Source of the DNA: Euprymna scolopes
Lineage: Eukaryota; Mollusca; Cephalopoda; Sepiida; Sepiolidae
DNA: 23,424 nt
Direction: 5' to 3'
NCBI GenBank assembly: GCA_024364805.1
Contig: CM044489.1
Coordinates: 22,094,181 to 22,117,604 of the forward strand
The notes under the pieces were generated by a model, which saw only the letters and a list, made by a program, of their open reading frames with translations, did not search any database and was not told where the DNA came from. Positions 1-7,535 of the stretch are shown here, in pieces. Made by a program: the position numbers and the translations under genes. Within the stretch, counting starts at the first letter, position 1. Each line of letters opens with the position of its first letter.

Positions 1-379
1 ATGAAGTGTTTACTTAAGGGGGCGGTTCATTAGGAACTTTGTCTATAATTTAAAATAATAGAAATATCATTTGTGAAATGTGTTTTATAGATGATATAAA
101 ATAATTTTGTAACTTGATATGGTTGCCAGGTGCCCTTGCTTGAAGAAAATAGGCAAACAAAAAGGTAAATGGGTTTTTTAGCTTGAAGAATATTGAAGGA
201 AATTTTCTGGAATAACTATTCTACTTTGAGGGTTTCATTGCTGCAGATATCAGTCTTATATCCAATTGTCATGATGGTTCTTAAGGGCTACGGTTGCTTC
301 GACTGCCATAGGTTAACACAAAGAAACCTGTCAAAAAGTGGACAGCATTTTAGTCACTTTGCAGTCTTTAGCCCAATAA
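1..379. other. AT-rich sequence, nothing recognised
   Basis: I see no repeat, RNA gene or convincing coding sequence here. An open frame spans about 193-513 on the plus strand, but its translation (CFDCHRLTQRN and onward) has no recognisable domain and lies out of frame with the more protein-like frame at 380-538. It is left unannotated. Confidence 0.4.
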
Positions 380-538
380 GCGACAATTCCTGGATTTGTA
401 GCCAATTTATTCAGTTTACTGACAGAAGCAGCACGACAGGTTGCATCTTTGATAAAAGACCTGCTGTCTTTAGAAGAGAAGCTGGTTATTTTATTGGCTT
501 TTATTTGTCTTAGATATTCAATACCATTCTGTCTTCTG
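380..538 (+). other. 53-codon open frame without ATG, unassigned
   Basis: A stop-to-stop frame of 53 codons begins after a TAA at 377-379 and ends at TGA 539-541. It reads like protein: the stretch LFSLLTEAARQVASLIKDLL is amphipathic and helix-like, and it is followed by a hydrophobic LVILLAFICL stretch. There is no ATG. An AG at the end of GGATTTGTAG (about 391-400) could serve as a splice acceptor, but it has no pyrimidine tract. It could be a decayed exon, a fragment of a repeat ORF or chance. I do not recognise the family. Confidence 0.15.
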
Positions 539-561
539 TGATTCTTAAGACTGTAATAGAA

Positions 562-628
562 GCGGCACTGATGCAGTGGTTATCGGTGCAGACTTTAAAC
601 TAAGCATGCCATGTTCAAATACTGTTTA
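562..628 (+). repeat. tRNA-like SINE head upstream of R1 copy 1
   Basis: GCACTGATGCAGTGGTTATC resembles a Pol III A box (TGGCGCAGTGGTTA), and ATGTTCAAATACTG about 35 bases later resembles a B box (GGTTCAAATCC). The spacing suits a tRNA-derived SINE. The cloverleaf is too degraded to be a functional tRNA, and no parent tRNA can be named. Repeat R1 follows within about 20 bases, so this may be its 5' head. The other R1 copies do not keep a clear head, so that link is uncertain. Confidence 0.5.
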
Positions 629-647
629 TGACCTTTAGTGTTCACTC

Positions 648-1110
648 CAAACAAGGCACGTTGCCACTAAAGTATATGGAGATACTCTGGTAAGGAGACA
701 GATTTATAAGGAGTTACTTGAGTAATGTTGAGTAACAAGATTTTTGTTTATATTACATTTAAATTCCAGTATGTTAATATTGTCGGGGAAGCAGGAAGAG
801 TATTCTGAAGGCAAGCGATCTGAGGAAAAAAAATCTATCATAGAAAATCTTCAAGAATCTAAGGACTTCTTACAGTGAAAGAGTAGAATGTTCTTGCTAG
901 TCGGGTGTAATGGGACTCCAAAGCCATGCTTGAAGATACCCAAAGACAATCTGCTGAAACACCAAATTGCATGTCATTATCTCCTAAGATAGAAGATGGC
1001 CTACTACTACTGGGTGGAACTTTCTGCTTAGGGGATGCAAGGGTAATAATTCATCAGAGCACATTCTATTAAAGTACTTGTTCAACTAGCACAGATATGC
1101 TGCAACACTA
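648..1110 (+). repeat. Dispersed repeat R1, copy 1
   Basis: This copy matches three others in the window in the same block order. AAACAAGGCACGTTGCCACT matches a similar block near 18943 and, inverted, near 18820. GAGTTACTTGAGTAA leads into GGGGAAGCAGGA at about 785. A distal block CATTCTATTAAAGTACTTG at about 1063 matches 19226 and, inverted, about 18540. The distal block can be read IRAHSIKVLV in one frame, and IKILVKQ or IKVLVKQ in the other two copies, so a coding origin is possible. No full frame survives. The class is unknown: either a long tRNA-derived SINE or a truncated retroelement. Confidence 0.6.
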
Positions 1111-1161
1111 CAACGATGTGACAGAAGCTCGATTTGTAAGAATTTTAGTCATTTATGTGAA

Positions 1162-1230
1162 GCCATTTTAAATCTGGAAAAGACGAATGTGCAAGCTGCT
1201 TTGCCTTATATACCTAAAAATGAACCTAAC
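1162..1230 (+). other. Short open frame downstream of R1 copy 1, unassigned
   Basis: The frame reads AILNLEKTNVQAALPYIPK and ends at TAG. The opposite R1 copy near 19300 keeps related DNA (AACTGAAAAAGTAAAATC, then ATGCAAGACTGCT), so it may belong to the R1 repeat unit and not to a host gene. Upstream in the same frame there is a stop at 1087-1089. I do not recognise the family. Confidence 0.2.
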
Positions 1231-1503
1231 TAGTATATATATATAGAGCTACGAATTTATTGGTGGGTTGGTGTGACTTGTCAAAGGACTGAGACAGTTT
1301 AGAGCAGGGTTTTTCAACCAGGATTTTATGGACCCTGGGCTTTTTTTTTTTTTTTTTTTTAGAGCTTGTCAAGGGTTCTTTAAGAAATTATGCCTTTGCA
1401 TAAATACATTTCTAATGATTTGTTTTACCTAATTTTCTTATTCATGTACATAATTGTAAATAAACTGGGAAAAGGATCCAATTATGTATTTTTAATAACT
1501 TGT

Positions 1504-1527
1504 TATATATATATATATATATATATA
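1504..1527. repeat. (TA)12 microsatellite
   Basis: A pure TA tract lies inside the hAT-like element, immediately left of the pogo-like MITE. A TA-rich target fits the TA insertion preference of pogo/Tc1-mariner elements. Confidence 0.9.
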
Positions 1528-1529
1528 CA

Positions 1530-1728
1530 CAGTAGAACCTTAAGATATGGCATTAAAAATTAACAAAATACAGTACAGTATATGACACTCGTATATAATC
1601 AAATAACATTTTAAATAACGCCATAAGGCGGGGCAAATACCATAACCAGATGCTGGAAAAACATTGTATTCCACATCGTACCCTGAAAAAAAATGTTTTC
1701 TAGGGCTATCGTATTCCAGGGTTCTAAT
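1530..1728. mobile_element. pogo/Tigger-like MITE nested in the hAT-like element
   Basis: The left end is CAGTAGAACCTTAAGATATGG. The right end on the minus strand is TATTAGAACCCTGGAATACG. They share TAGAACC plus a diverged extension and resemble the CAGTAGAACC termini of pogo/Tigger-type elements. TA lies at or next to both ends. The element is about 200 bp with no coding capacity. The interior holds a small GCC-ATAA-GGC hairpin near 1622. The terminal two bases are not resolved. Confidence 0.45.
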
Positions 1729-2126
1729 ATATTCAAAATAAAAAAGTAAAATTTGAGAAATACAATTTTTTTAAGCCTAAACCGGTTGTCACAAATATTG
1801 CTTGCTTTATGAAGGAGAAAAAAAAATATTGTGTAGAGTTTGCGTGAACATCACCATCATTTAAAGGGACCTACGAAGGTAAAAAGGTTTGGCAATACTG
1901 ATCTGGAGAATTTAAGGAATTGAAAGATGAGGACGAAGACCTATCCTCTAAAAAAATCTATTAAGATATGAATCAATCCGTCCTCTATCTATGGTTTGAA
2001 TAGTATGGTAGACAAGACTCTAAATCCTTGGAAGCTCAAGTAATGTTGAAGATTACAAATTAATACTAGAACATCTGCTTATCTCAAGCATTACTTTAAG
2101 TCGTCTCAAATCTAATAGAAATAAAA

Positions 2127-2165
2127 GAATCCCAGATTCCATAAAACCCTGGTTGGGAAATCCTG
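2127..2165 (-). mobile_element. Second hAT-like terminal inverted repeat
   Basis: Read on the minus strand from 2165, CAGGATTTCCCAACCAGG followed by TTTTATGGA closely matches the left end at 1305 (CAGGGTTTTTCAACCAGG followed by ATTTTATGGA). By sequence it is a better partner for that end than the one at 1900. The flanking octamer CTTTTATC does not match GTTTAGAG, however, so it may be the end of a second, related insertion. Confidence 0.5.
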
Positions 2166-2440
2166 CTTTTATCACCGGCCTTATGCAATGTCAGCTAAGT
2201 GAGATTGAAGATTTGGAAATCATCGCTTCACTTTAAACTCTTTTACTGGGTTTTAATAAACATGATCAATTGATACATCTGACTTTTTTTTTAAATTTAA
2301 ATCATCGAAGATTCCCTTGTTGGCTTTTATTTCCCTCAATATTTTTTTCTAGTCAGAATTATTTTCTAGAAACTCGTCAGGCGGAAGAGACCACTTGAAG
2401 GTTACCAATATCCTAAGTGAAAGTGATTTTTTGTGGAATG
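2166..2440. other. Unassigned AT-rich spacer
   Basis: Nothing is recognised. The part beyond about 2380 may be the body of the minus-strand SINE whose tRNA-like head lies at 2441-2510. Confidence 0.4.
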
Positions 2441-2510
2441 AACTGCATTCGAACGTAAAACACTCATCTCGCCAGTCTGTTTCATTAACCACTTAGCCAC
2501 CGTCACCATC
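2441..2510 (-). repeat. tRNA-like SINE head, minus strand
   Basis: On the minus strand, GGTGGCTAAGTGGTTAATG matches a Pol III A box of the tRNA-Ser/Leu type (GTGGCCGAGTGGTTAAG), and ACGTTCGAATGC matches a B box (GGTTCGAATCC) at normal spacing. Arms of the cloverleaf are mismatched, so this is a SINE head or tRNA relic and not a working tRNA. Confidence 0.6.
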
Positions 2511-2666
2511 CTTCGAATCTAAATAAAAGTATCATATTGGATATAAATGGCCAAGAAAAATATTTGATAAGATGAAATCAAAAACAATATTTTGCTTATT
2601 TTTCCTCTCAGACTTTGACAAGCGTGGTGACTTTTTGCGTGCGTTTGATTTTTATCGCTCTATCTA

Positions 2667-2670
<4 letters not shown>

Positions 2671-2729
<59 letters not shown>
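2671..2729. repeat. (AT)n microsatellite, 59 bp
   Basis: This pure AT dinucleotide run is the longest in the window, preceded by a short TCTA-like tract. Its length makes it prone to slippage and cruciform extrusion. Confidence 0.95.
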
Positions 2730-2733
<4 letters not shown>

Positions 2734-3145
2734 TTACATAAAAGGTTGGGGATATAAAATCCATTTATAAATATTAATGAAAGCACTTTCGAAAGGTGTT
2801 TTACCATTTTTGTTTTTCTTAATAAATTTTTCTTTCAAGATGTTGTGTATAAGAGTGGAGTGGTTGTGTCTGAGAATGGAGGGTTTCCTGCAAAAACCTG
2901 CATGTGCTTACAACCACATCTATAAAACTCATCATCAGCCATGAATTGTTTTTATCTCTTGGCACATCTAAGCTGATGCATGCAAATTTAATATTCTCCA
3001 AATAATAAAAAATGCCTACGTCATATATATAAGTACTTCCATAATGCAGTTGTCTATCAAGCAACATTTTTATGTATACAGTTATTCATACTAAAACTAA
3101 TGTCTTCAGTTATGAGCGTGTATATCTTTATGCAAGTGTATATTT

Positions 3146-3181
<36 letters not shown>

Positions 3182-3732
3182 TAGTTTCTATTTTAGTATC
3201 TGAAATTAAATCTGACACATCACTCCCATGCTAAAAATAATTTAAATTAATCACAAATAAGATGAAATAATTACGAATTAGTTTCTTAATTATTTCATCT
3301 GATTTGAAGATTATTACAGAAAGTGACCCATTATATTTATGATACCTATCTTTCTTTTTTTTAAATGCAAATCAATCCAGACAAGGCTTGAAGCCACTTG
3401 ATTTAAGGAGTTAAAAATATCACTTCAAGGTCATAAACTAGCCAACAATAAATATTAGATTCCAACCCAGAAAACAGCAATTCTTCCTCCTTTATCAGAA
3501 ACATCACTCATGGAATGTGAGGACTAAAGAACAAAATAAAGTGAGAGAAGACTGCACTGTAATAAGTACAAAATCCACTCTATACTCGCCTTTATATGTG
3601 TAGAGTGATGTAAGTATTGGCATATCATCCTATTCAGTTTAATACTGACATGTGTTGAACGGCTTTCATAATTTAACTACTAAATTAACCTATTTGTGCT
3701 CAGTTCTCTTTTTCTAAAGTCTATTATAAATG
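2730..3732. other. Unassigned AT-rich region
   Basis: No gene or repeat copy is recognised. The region contains a (CA)8 tract at about 3146-3161 followed directly by (TA)10 at 3162-3182, and a perfect hairpin at 3260-3300. The open frame on the minus strand at 2819-3067 shows no domain or composition signal and is treated as chance. Confidence 0.45.
3260..3300. repeat. Perfect 14-bp inverted repeat (hairpin)
   Basis: AGATGAAATAATTA at 3260-3273 is the exact reverse complement of TAATTATTTCATCT at 3287-3300, with a 13-base loop. The context shows no flanking target duplication. It could be the core of a small MITE or a chance hairpin in AT-rich DNA. Confidence 0.7.
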
Positions 3733-3767
3733 TCTATATCTATAAAAGTGAAATTGTGTGTTTGTAC

Positions 3768-4459
3768 ATTTCCCTACCAAACTACTGTCAATTTTCAGTC
3801 TACAGACTCGAGATTTGACATAGGGAGTATTGAGAGTTGGGAAAATCTTTTTAATCGGTTTTCGGCGAGAAATTTGTCATGGGTTGAAAGTTCAACGATT
3901 TGATCCTTGAAAATTCTGCCAAACTCCTCCGCCAATTTTGGGTCTAAACATTAGAAATTTTAGATGTAGGTTACTTGGACATGCGTCAAAATTTTTAATT
4001 TGATTGGAGCCCAAAAGAAATGTTAAGGGGTTGAAATTGAGATCAAAGTTAAAAAAAAAAAAAAAAAAAAAAATGACCTCTGCTGTCTTTACCAAATTAC
4101 TCAGCCAATTTTTGGTCTAAACATTTGAAATTTTACCTAAAGTGGATTCGGATATATGGCAGGCTTTTTAATTGATTTTTGGCCAAAAATTTGGCTGCCA
4201 AGAGGTCAAAGTTAAAAAGATTTGACCTTTGCGGTCCTTAGCAAACTATTCAGCCAATTTTGGTCTAAGCATTTGAAATTTTACATAAAGGGAATTCAGA
4301 CATTTAGCAAGCTTTTTTATAAGTTTTTTGGTTAAAATTTGGCTGCCAAGAGGTCAAAGTTGAAAGAGTTGATCTTTTCAGACTCTACCAAACTCCTCCG
4401 CCAATTTTGGGTCTAAACACCTGAAATTTTAAATGTACGTAATCTGGACACAAGGTTTT
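3768..4459 (+). repeat. Minisatellite, about 4.7 diverged units of ~146 bp
   Basis: Units start at about 3768, 3897, 4072, 4219 and 4366, and the last is truncated. Each contains a block like CCAATTTTGGTCTAAACATT, then TGAAATTTTA, a central GGATTCAGACATATGGCA-like block, and TTTTTGGCCAAAAATTTGGC followed by TGCCAAGAGGTCAAAGTT. Units 4072 and 4219 are the most alike, at exactly 147 bp spacing. The unit starting at 3897 is longer because of an A23 run at 4051-4073. Single diverged units are also seen in the 5' parts of the elements at 5703-6805 and near 11370-11560. Confidence 0.8.
4051..4073 (+). repeat. Poly(A) run, 23 bases
   Basis: An uninterrupted A23 lies at the join between two minisatellite units. 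It is more likely slippage at the AAAGTTAAAAA unit junction than a retroposon tail, because the unit sequence resumes directly after it. Confidence 0.9.
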
Positions 4460-4530
4460 TAATATATATACATATGCACACAATTATGAATAATACATAG
4501 GGCTCGAGCAAAGCCGAACTGAACTGTTAG

Positions 4531-5653
4531 CACCTACATATATGTATGTATATGTGCAGGTGTGTGTGGGTGTATAGAAATTATGTTCATCCTTATTCCC
4601 CTCCAGTTGGTAACTATGGCCGCTATTTCAACTGAACTATCCAACCTTCTTTTCCTCTCTTCCCTCACAACCCTTATCTCCATCACTCCTTTCCCTATTC
4701 CTGTTCTTGCTCAGATTTATTTCTGCATAAACAGGTATCAAATATACAACTTCATTTGAAGTAACCTTAGATTACTTATATTATACATTTTTTTTTTCAG
4801 AAGTATTTAACTGACTTTTGTTTTGATGAGTTCCATAGCGTTCCGTTTATGGAACTTTTGAAAAACTTTATTAATTATTTACTTGAATTTATTGATTTTT
4901 GAAAATCTGGTCTGAGCAAAGTTTTTTGTTATTGTTTTTTTTTTCTAAGATTAAATTCCTTATCTTGATCCACCTTCTTCTGCTTGAATAGCAAAAGATT
5001 TTGATTGGAATTAGTCCAAGTGCTAAAAATTTCTTCAGAATAAAAACATAAGTTTTTTTTTTTTTTCTTTTTTTAATATAATAATACTTATATATTTTTC
5101 AAACTTTTTATTTTTTTTATTTCATTGCACAATTTTTTTTTTGTTTGTTTGTTCTTATGCTTTCAGAATATATTAATTACTTCATTTTGGCTACAGACTT
5201 TAAGAATAAATAGATTAATAAGATCACTTAATGTAATGACATCTTTTCAATATTCTAAGATTTTTTGTTGTATTCTAATTCATTTTCCTTTTTCCAACAA
5301 TTACAGATTTATAGATTTCTATAAGTGAAAAACAACAGGAATGCACCTCCTCCCTCTACCACCGACACATTGTAATCTATTCTCTATTCGTTACACATTC
5401 TTGAAAGTATTTTCGACAGAAGATGTTTTGAAATGCATTCTGTGATAAATACTACAAGCTTGACTACATTCAAACCAAATTTGGGCAAATAACTTTCGTG
5501 CCCGCAGACGAGATTCATGTTAATCAAGTTCGATTTCTATTTTTTTTAATTAAATCTGCAAGAATAAAACATTGAATTTATAATCAAAAATGGTTTTTCT
5601 TAACTTGATAATCAACTTATGAAGATATCTTAAATGAGTAAAGCTTTTTCGTT

Positions 5654-5658
<5 letters not shown>
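4531..5658. other. Unassigned AT-rich region with T-rich runs
   Basis: No RNA gene or repeat copy is recognised. Open frames at 4562-4759 and 5125-5328 on the plus strand read as hydrophobic, T-rich translations without domains and are treated as shadows of base composition. Several oligo-T runs occur (4790, 4935, 5053, 5133). A few short inverted matches were not strong enough to list. Confidence 0.45.

Positions 5659-5702
<44 letters not shown>
5659..5702. repeat. (TA)22 microsatellite
   Basis: A pure TA run directly abuts the 3' end of the minus-strand Helitron-like element at 5703. Helitrons insert between A and T, so a TA tract is a natural target, and some expansion may have followed insertion. 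Confidence 0.95.
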
Positions 5703-5707
<5 letters not shown>

Positions 5708-6217
5708 TGTATCCGACGTTGCCCGGTATTGAGCATAACGTTACATTTCTTTTAACAAAATGACGCAAAAAAAAAATAAATAAATAAACGAAAAGAAACA
5801 GACATGTGAATGCGAGTATTGTTTTTTTTTCTAAACTGTTCATTTATTGTAAGTAAGAAAAAAAAAAAAACTCAAGCTGAGACCAAAATCTAAAGACAGT
5901 AAATCAAGTACGACAACCATTAGGCCAACTGAACACTGTCTTCAAAGATGTTTTTAAAACGTTTTCTTAACATAATGCGAATGATTAGTGCATGCATATT
6001 CATGAAACAGTAAGCAAAAAGATAAAAATCCGATGACCCCCCCCCTCCATGTAACAATTTTTCAATTTTGACCCCTTAGCAGCCCTTTTTTTCCGGATGA
6101 AAACGGATTAAAGTTTTCTACATGTCTGAAAACCCTATATACTAAACTTCAAATCTGTAGATCCAAAATTTAAATATATAGGTTGAGAAGTGTCCTCACA
6201 CACACATTCTCACATAT
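5703..6217 (-). mobile_element. Helitron-like element M1 (downstream unit of a tandem array)
   Basis: On the minus strand the 3' end reads CCGGGCAACGTCGGATACAT then CTAA, and a T follows, so it fits CTRR|T. The 5' end begins TATATGTGAGAATGTGTGTG directly after the 3' CTAG-T of M2 and lacks the TC of the M2 start. From 5' to 3' it has one diverged minisatellite unit with the GCTGCTAAGGGGTCAAAATT block, a tRNA-like module followed by oligo-T, and the CG-rich 3' hairpin region. It is collinear with M2 for almost its whole length, with many substitutions. It has no protein coding capacity. Confidence 0.65.
5871..5934 (-). repeat. tRNA-like module inside Helitron M1
   Basis: On the minus strand, GTTGGCCTAATGGTTGTCG resembles a Pol III A box and TTTTGGTCTCAG a degraded B box. 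An oligo-T run (minus strand of the A run at about 5859-5871) follows and would act as a Pol III terminator. The same arrangement occurs in M2, so it belongs to the element and is not a separate insertion. Confidence 0.5.
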
Positions 6218-6218
6218 A

Positions 6219-6805
6219 CTAGCAGGTCGCCCGGCGTTGCCCGTTTATAAAATACACACAAATACATATTAATTCATGGAGAATTCTTATTATAAACAGA
6301 AATACCGTAGGTATTAAATGTAACTTAAAATTCCATTTTAAAAAAATTAAGCAAAACACTGAAAAGGAATTACATGTGCATGCAAATATTTTTTTTTTTT
6401 TTTTTCTAAACAGTTTACTTATTGTAAAATTTAAAAAAAACTCGAGCTGAGATCAAAACCGAAACGCAAAACAGCGAATCAAGTGCTATAACCATTAGAC
6501 CAGCTTCACATGATCTTTAAAAAGTGTTTTAAAAAAGCGTATAATTAACATGAGATAGCTGTCATGTTTCTACGAGCAAGATTGCAGTCGTGAAACATTA
6601 AAACAGATAAAAATCCGGTGGTCTCTCACGTACCAGTTTTTCAAGTTTGACCTCTTAGCAGCTGTTTTTTTTTCTGGATGAAAACTGGTTAGTTTTCCAC
6701 ATATCTGAATATCCTATATTCCAAATTTCAAATTTGTAAACCAAAAATTCAAGTATATAGGTTGAGAAATGTCCCAACATACACACACATTCTCACTTAT
6801 ATAGA
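6219..6805 (-). mobile_element. Helitron-like element M2, complete ends
   Basis: This is one of the two copies in the window with both ends resolved. On the minus strand it starts TCTATATAAGTGAGAATG at 6805 with an A just outside. It ends CGGGCAACGCCGGGCGACC then TGCTAG at 6219 with a T just outside. This is the TC...CTRR structure with A^T flanks of Helitrons, without terminal inverted repeats or target duplication. At 587 bp it carries one minisatellite-type unit, a tRNA-like module and oligo-T. Its 3' end abuts the 5' end of M1. It has no Rep/helicase gene, so any movement would need proteins supplied in trans. Confidence 0.75.
6441..6508 (-). repeat. tRNA-like module inside Helitron M2
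   Basis: On the minus strand, GAAGCTGGTCTAATGGTTAT contains a good A-box match (TGGTCTAATGG). About 25 bases later TTCGGTTTTGATCTCAG matches a B box (GGTTCGANTCC) with one or two changes. AGCTCGAG and an oligo-T run follow. This is better preserved than the M1 version. The parent tRNA cannot be named. Confidence 0.6.
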
Positions 6806-6809
6806 TATA

Positions 6810-6860
6810 TTAGCCGGGCTAACTGCTGTTGCTCGGGGCCATAAAAAGTTAAATAGAAAT
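6810..6860 (-). mobile_element. Helitron-like 3' end M3 (third unit of the array)
   Basis: On the minus strand, CCGAGCAACAGCAGTTAGCC then CGGCTAA ends at 6810 with a T following. After the four bases TATA, M2 starts at 6805 with TC. M3 is therefore a third, more diverged element placed directly upstream of M2 in the same orientation. Only its 3' end is clear. Its 5' limit is unresolved. Diverged sequence near 7090-7130 might be its minisatellite-type unit. Confidence 0.5.
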
Positions 6861-6965
6861 TAAATAATATATGTAACATTTTCATATTACATCTATCTCC
6901 CCCTGTTTTTATCTTTCTCTTTATTTTTCTTTCTTTTGACAATTGATTTTTACAAACTTTCATCT

Positions 6966-6992
6966 TGTGCAACGCCGAGTAGAACAACTTCT
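6966..6992 (+). mobile_element. Possible plus-strand Helitron 3' end
   Basis: GTGCAACGCCGAGTAGAACA resembles the GGGCAACGCCGGGTA 3' region of the family, but the terminal CTRR is not preserved and no matching 5' end is seen. It could be a relic cut by later insertions. Confidence 0.25.
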
Positions 6993-7212
6993 ACCGATTA
7001 ATTCCTTACCCTTATCGTCATGTTCACATATTAAGAATATACATAATGTTGAAGACAATAGTCCAAAGCACGTTAATATACTTACCAAAAAGTAATACTG
7101 AAATCTCAAATTTTTGATCCCGGACAATTCCAAGTAAAACAAATGATCCTAGTAAATTCCTAATTTCTTCCTCTCCATTTCAATATATTAAAACCTAATG
7201 TTAAAAGTAGTT

Positions 7213-7535
7213 AAGGAAGTTAAGCAACGTTGAGACTAGTCAGTACAAAATAGGTAGCCATTTGGGAATAATAGGCTCTGTATGTCTTTGGTGCTGATTG
7301 ACTAACAAGTCAAGAACCCAAGCCAAAGAATTTTAAGACATGAAGTTGGAAGTCGTGACAAATCGAAACCAAACCTCTCAGGAAACAAAACATTGGAAGA
7401 AAAGGCCTTTTATAAAATCATGAACAAATATTTGAAAATATAAAGAACTTGAAGCATAAAAACTTTAACCAAAATGACTAAATTCAGCATTAACTCGAAA
7501 AGGGTTGATATGCCGTAAAATAAACAATCAACTCC
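7213..7535 (+). repeat. 5S rRNA-derived SINE with hairpin 3' tail
   Basis: The head at 7213-7286 follows animal 5S rRNA from about base 48 to the 3' end: GGAAGTTAAGCAACGTTGAG, CTAGTCAGTAC, AGGTAGCC, TTTGGGAATA, then CTGTATGTC. These cover the internal Pol III promoter: box A around AAGTTAAGCAACG and box C around TAGGTAGCCATTTGGGAAT. Some 5S similarity may extend upstream to about 7175. About 200 bases later comes the family's 3' hairpin (about 7485-7516) and a short A/C-rich tail. A 5S promoter, a body and a LINE-like 3' end is the architecture of SINE3-type elements. The head is too diverged for a working 5S gene. The bases between 7290 and 7420 have no match in the window. Confidence 0.65.
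7485..7535 (+). repeat. Hairpin-tail repeat H, copy 1
   Basis: This is the 3' end of the 5S-headed element. CGAAAAGGGTTGATATGCCG is identical to copy 2 at 9734-9753, but the left side of the stem has changed here (CAGCAT for CGGCAT). The upstream stretch from 7423 (ATATAAAGAACTTGAAGCAT) also matches copies 3 and 4, showing that the body extends at least 60 bases 5' of the hairpin. Confidence 0.75.

Larger units (their letters stand above)
1305..1900. mobile_element. hAT-like non-autonomous DNA transposon
   Basis: The left end, CAGGGTTTTTCAACCAGG at 1305, and the right end read on the minus strand, CAGTATTGCCAAACC from 1900, resemble the CAGNGGTTCTCAACC termini of many hAT elements. The flanking octamers are GTTTAGAG (1297-1304) and ATCTGGAG (1901-1908). 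They agree at five of eight positions, and all three differences are transitions, as expected for an aged 8-bp target duplication. The element is 596 bp with no transposase frame. It contains a T20 run at 1341-1360, a (TA)12 tract and a nested pogo-like MITE. The alternative partner end at 2165 is listed separately. Confidence 0.55.
3733..4530 (+). mobile_element. Helitron-like non-autonomous element with internal minisatellite
   Basis: The start, TCTATATCTATAAAAGTG, is a Helitron-type 5' end beginning with TC. The end, GAGCAAAGCCGAACTG then TGTTAG at 4530, parallels the GGGCAACGCCGG...CTAG 3' ends of the other Helitron-like elements here. The terminal CTRR is diverged, and the flanking A and T are not preserved. 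There are no terminal inverted repeats and no Rep/helicase frame. Nearly all of the 798-bp interior is a tandem array of ~146-bp units. This is an older, degraded member of the family. Confidence 0.55.

Noticed and set aside
2441-2510. Functional tRNA-Ser gene on the minus strand
   Set aside because: The A and B boxes are good, but the acceptor and anticodon stems do not pair. It was kept as a SINE head only.
3892-4095. Minus-strand frame with a run of phenylalanines
   Set aside because: It is the antisense of the A23 run within the minisatellite array.
7213-7286. Functional 5S rRNA gene
   Set aside because: The first ~47 bases are not recognisable, box C has several changes, and there is no T-run terminator just after it.
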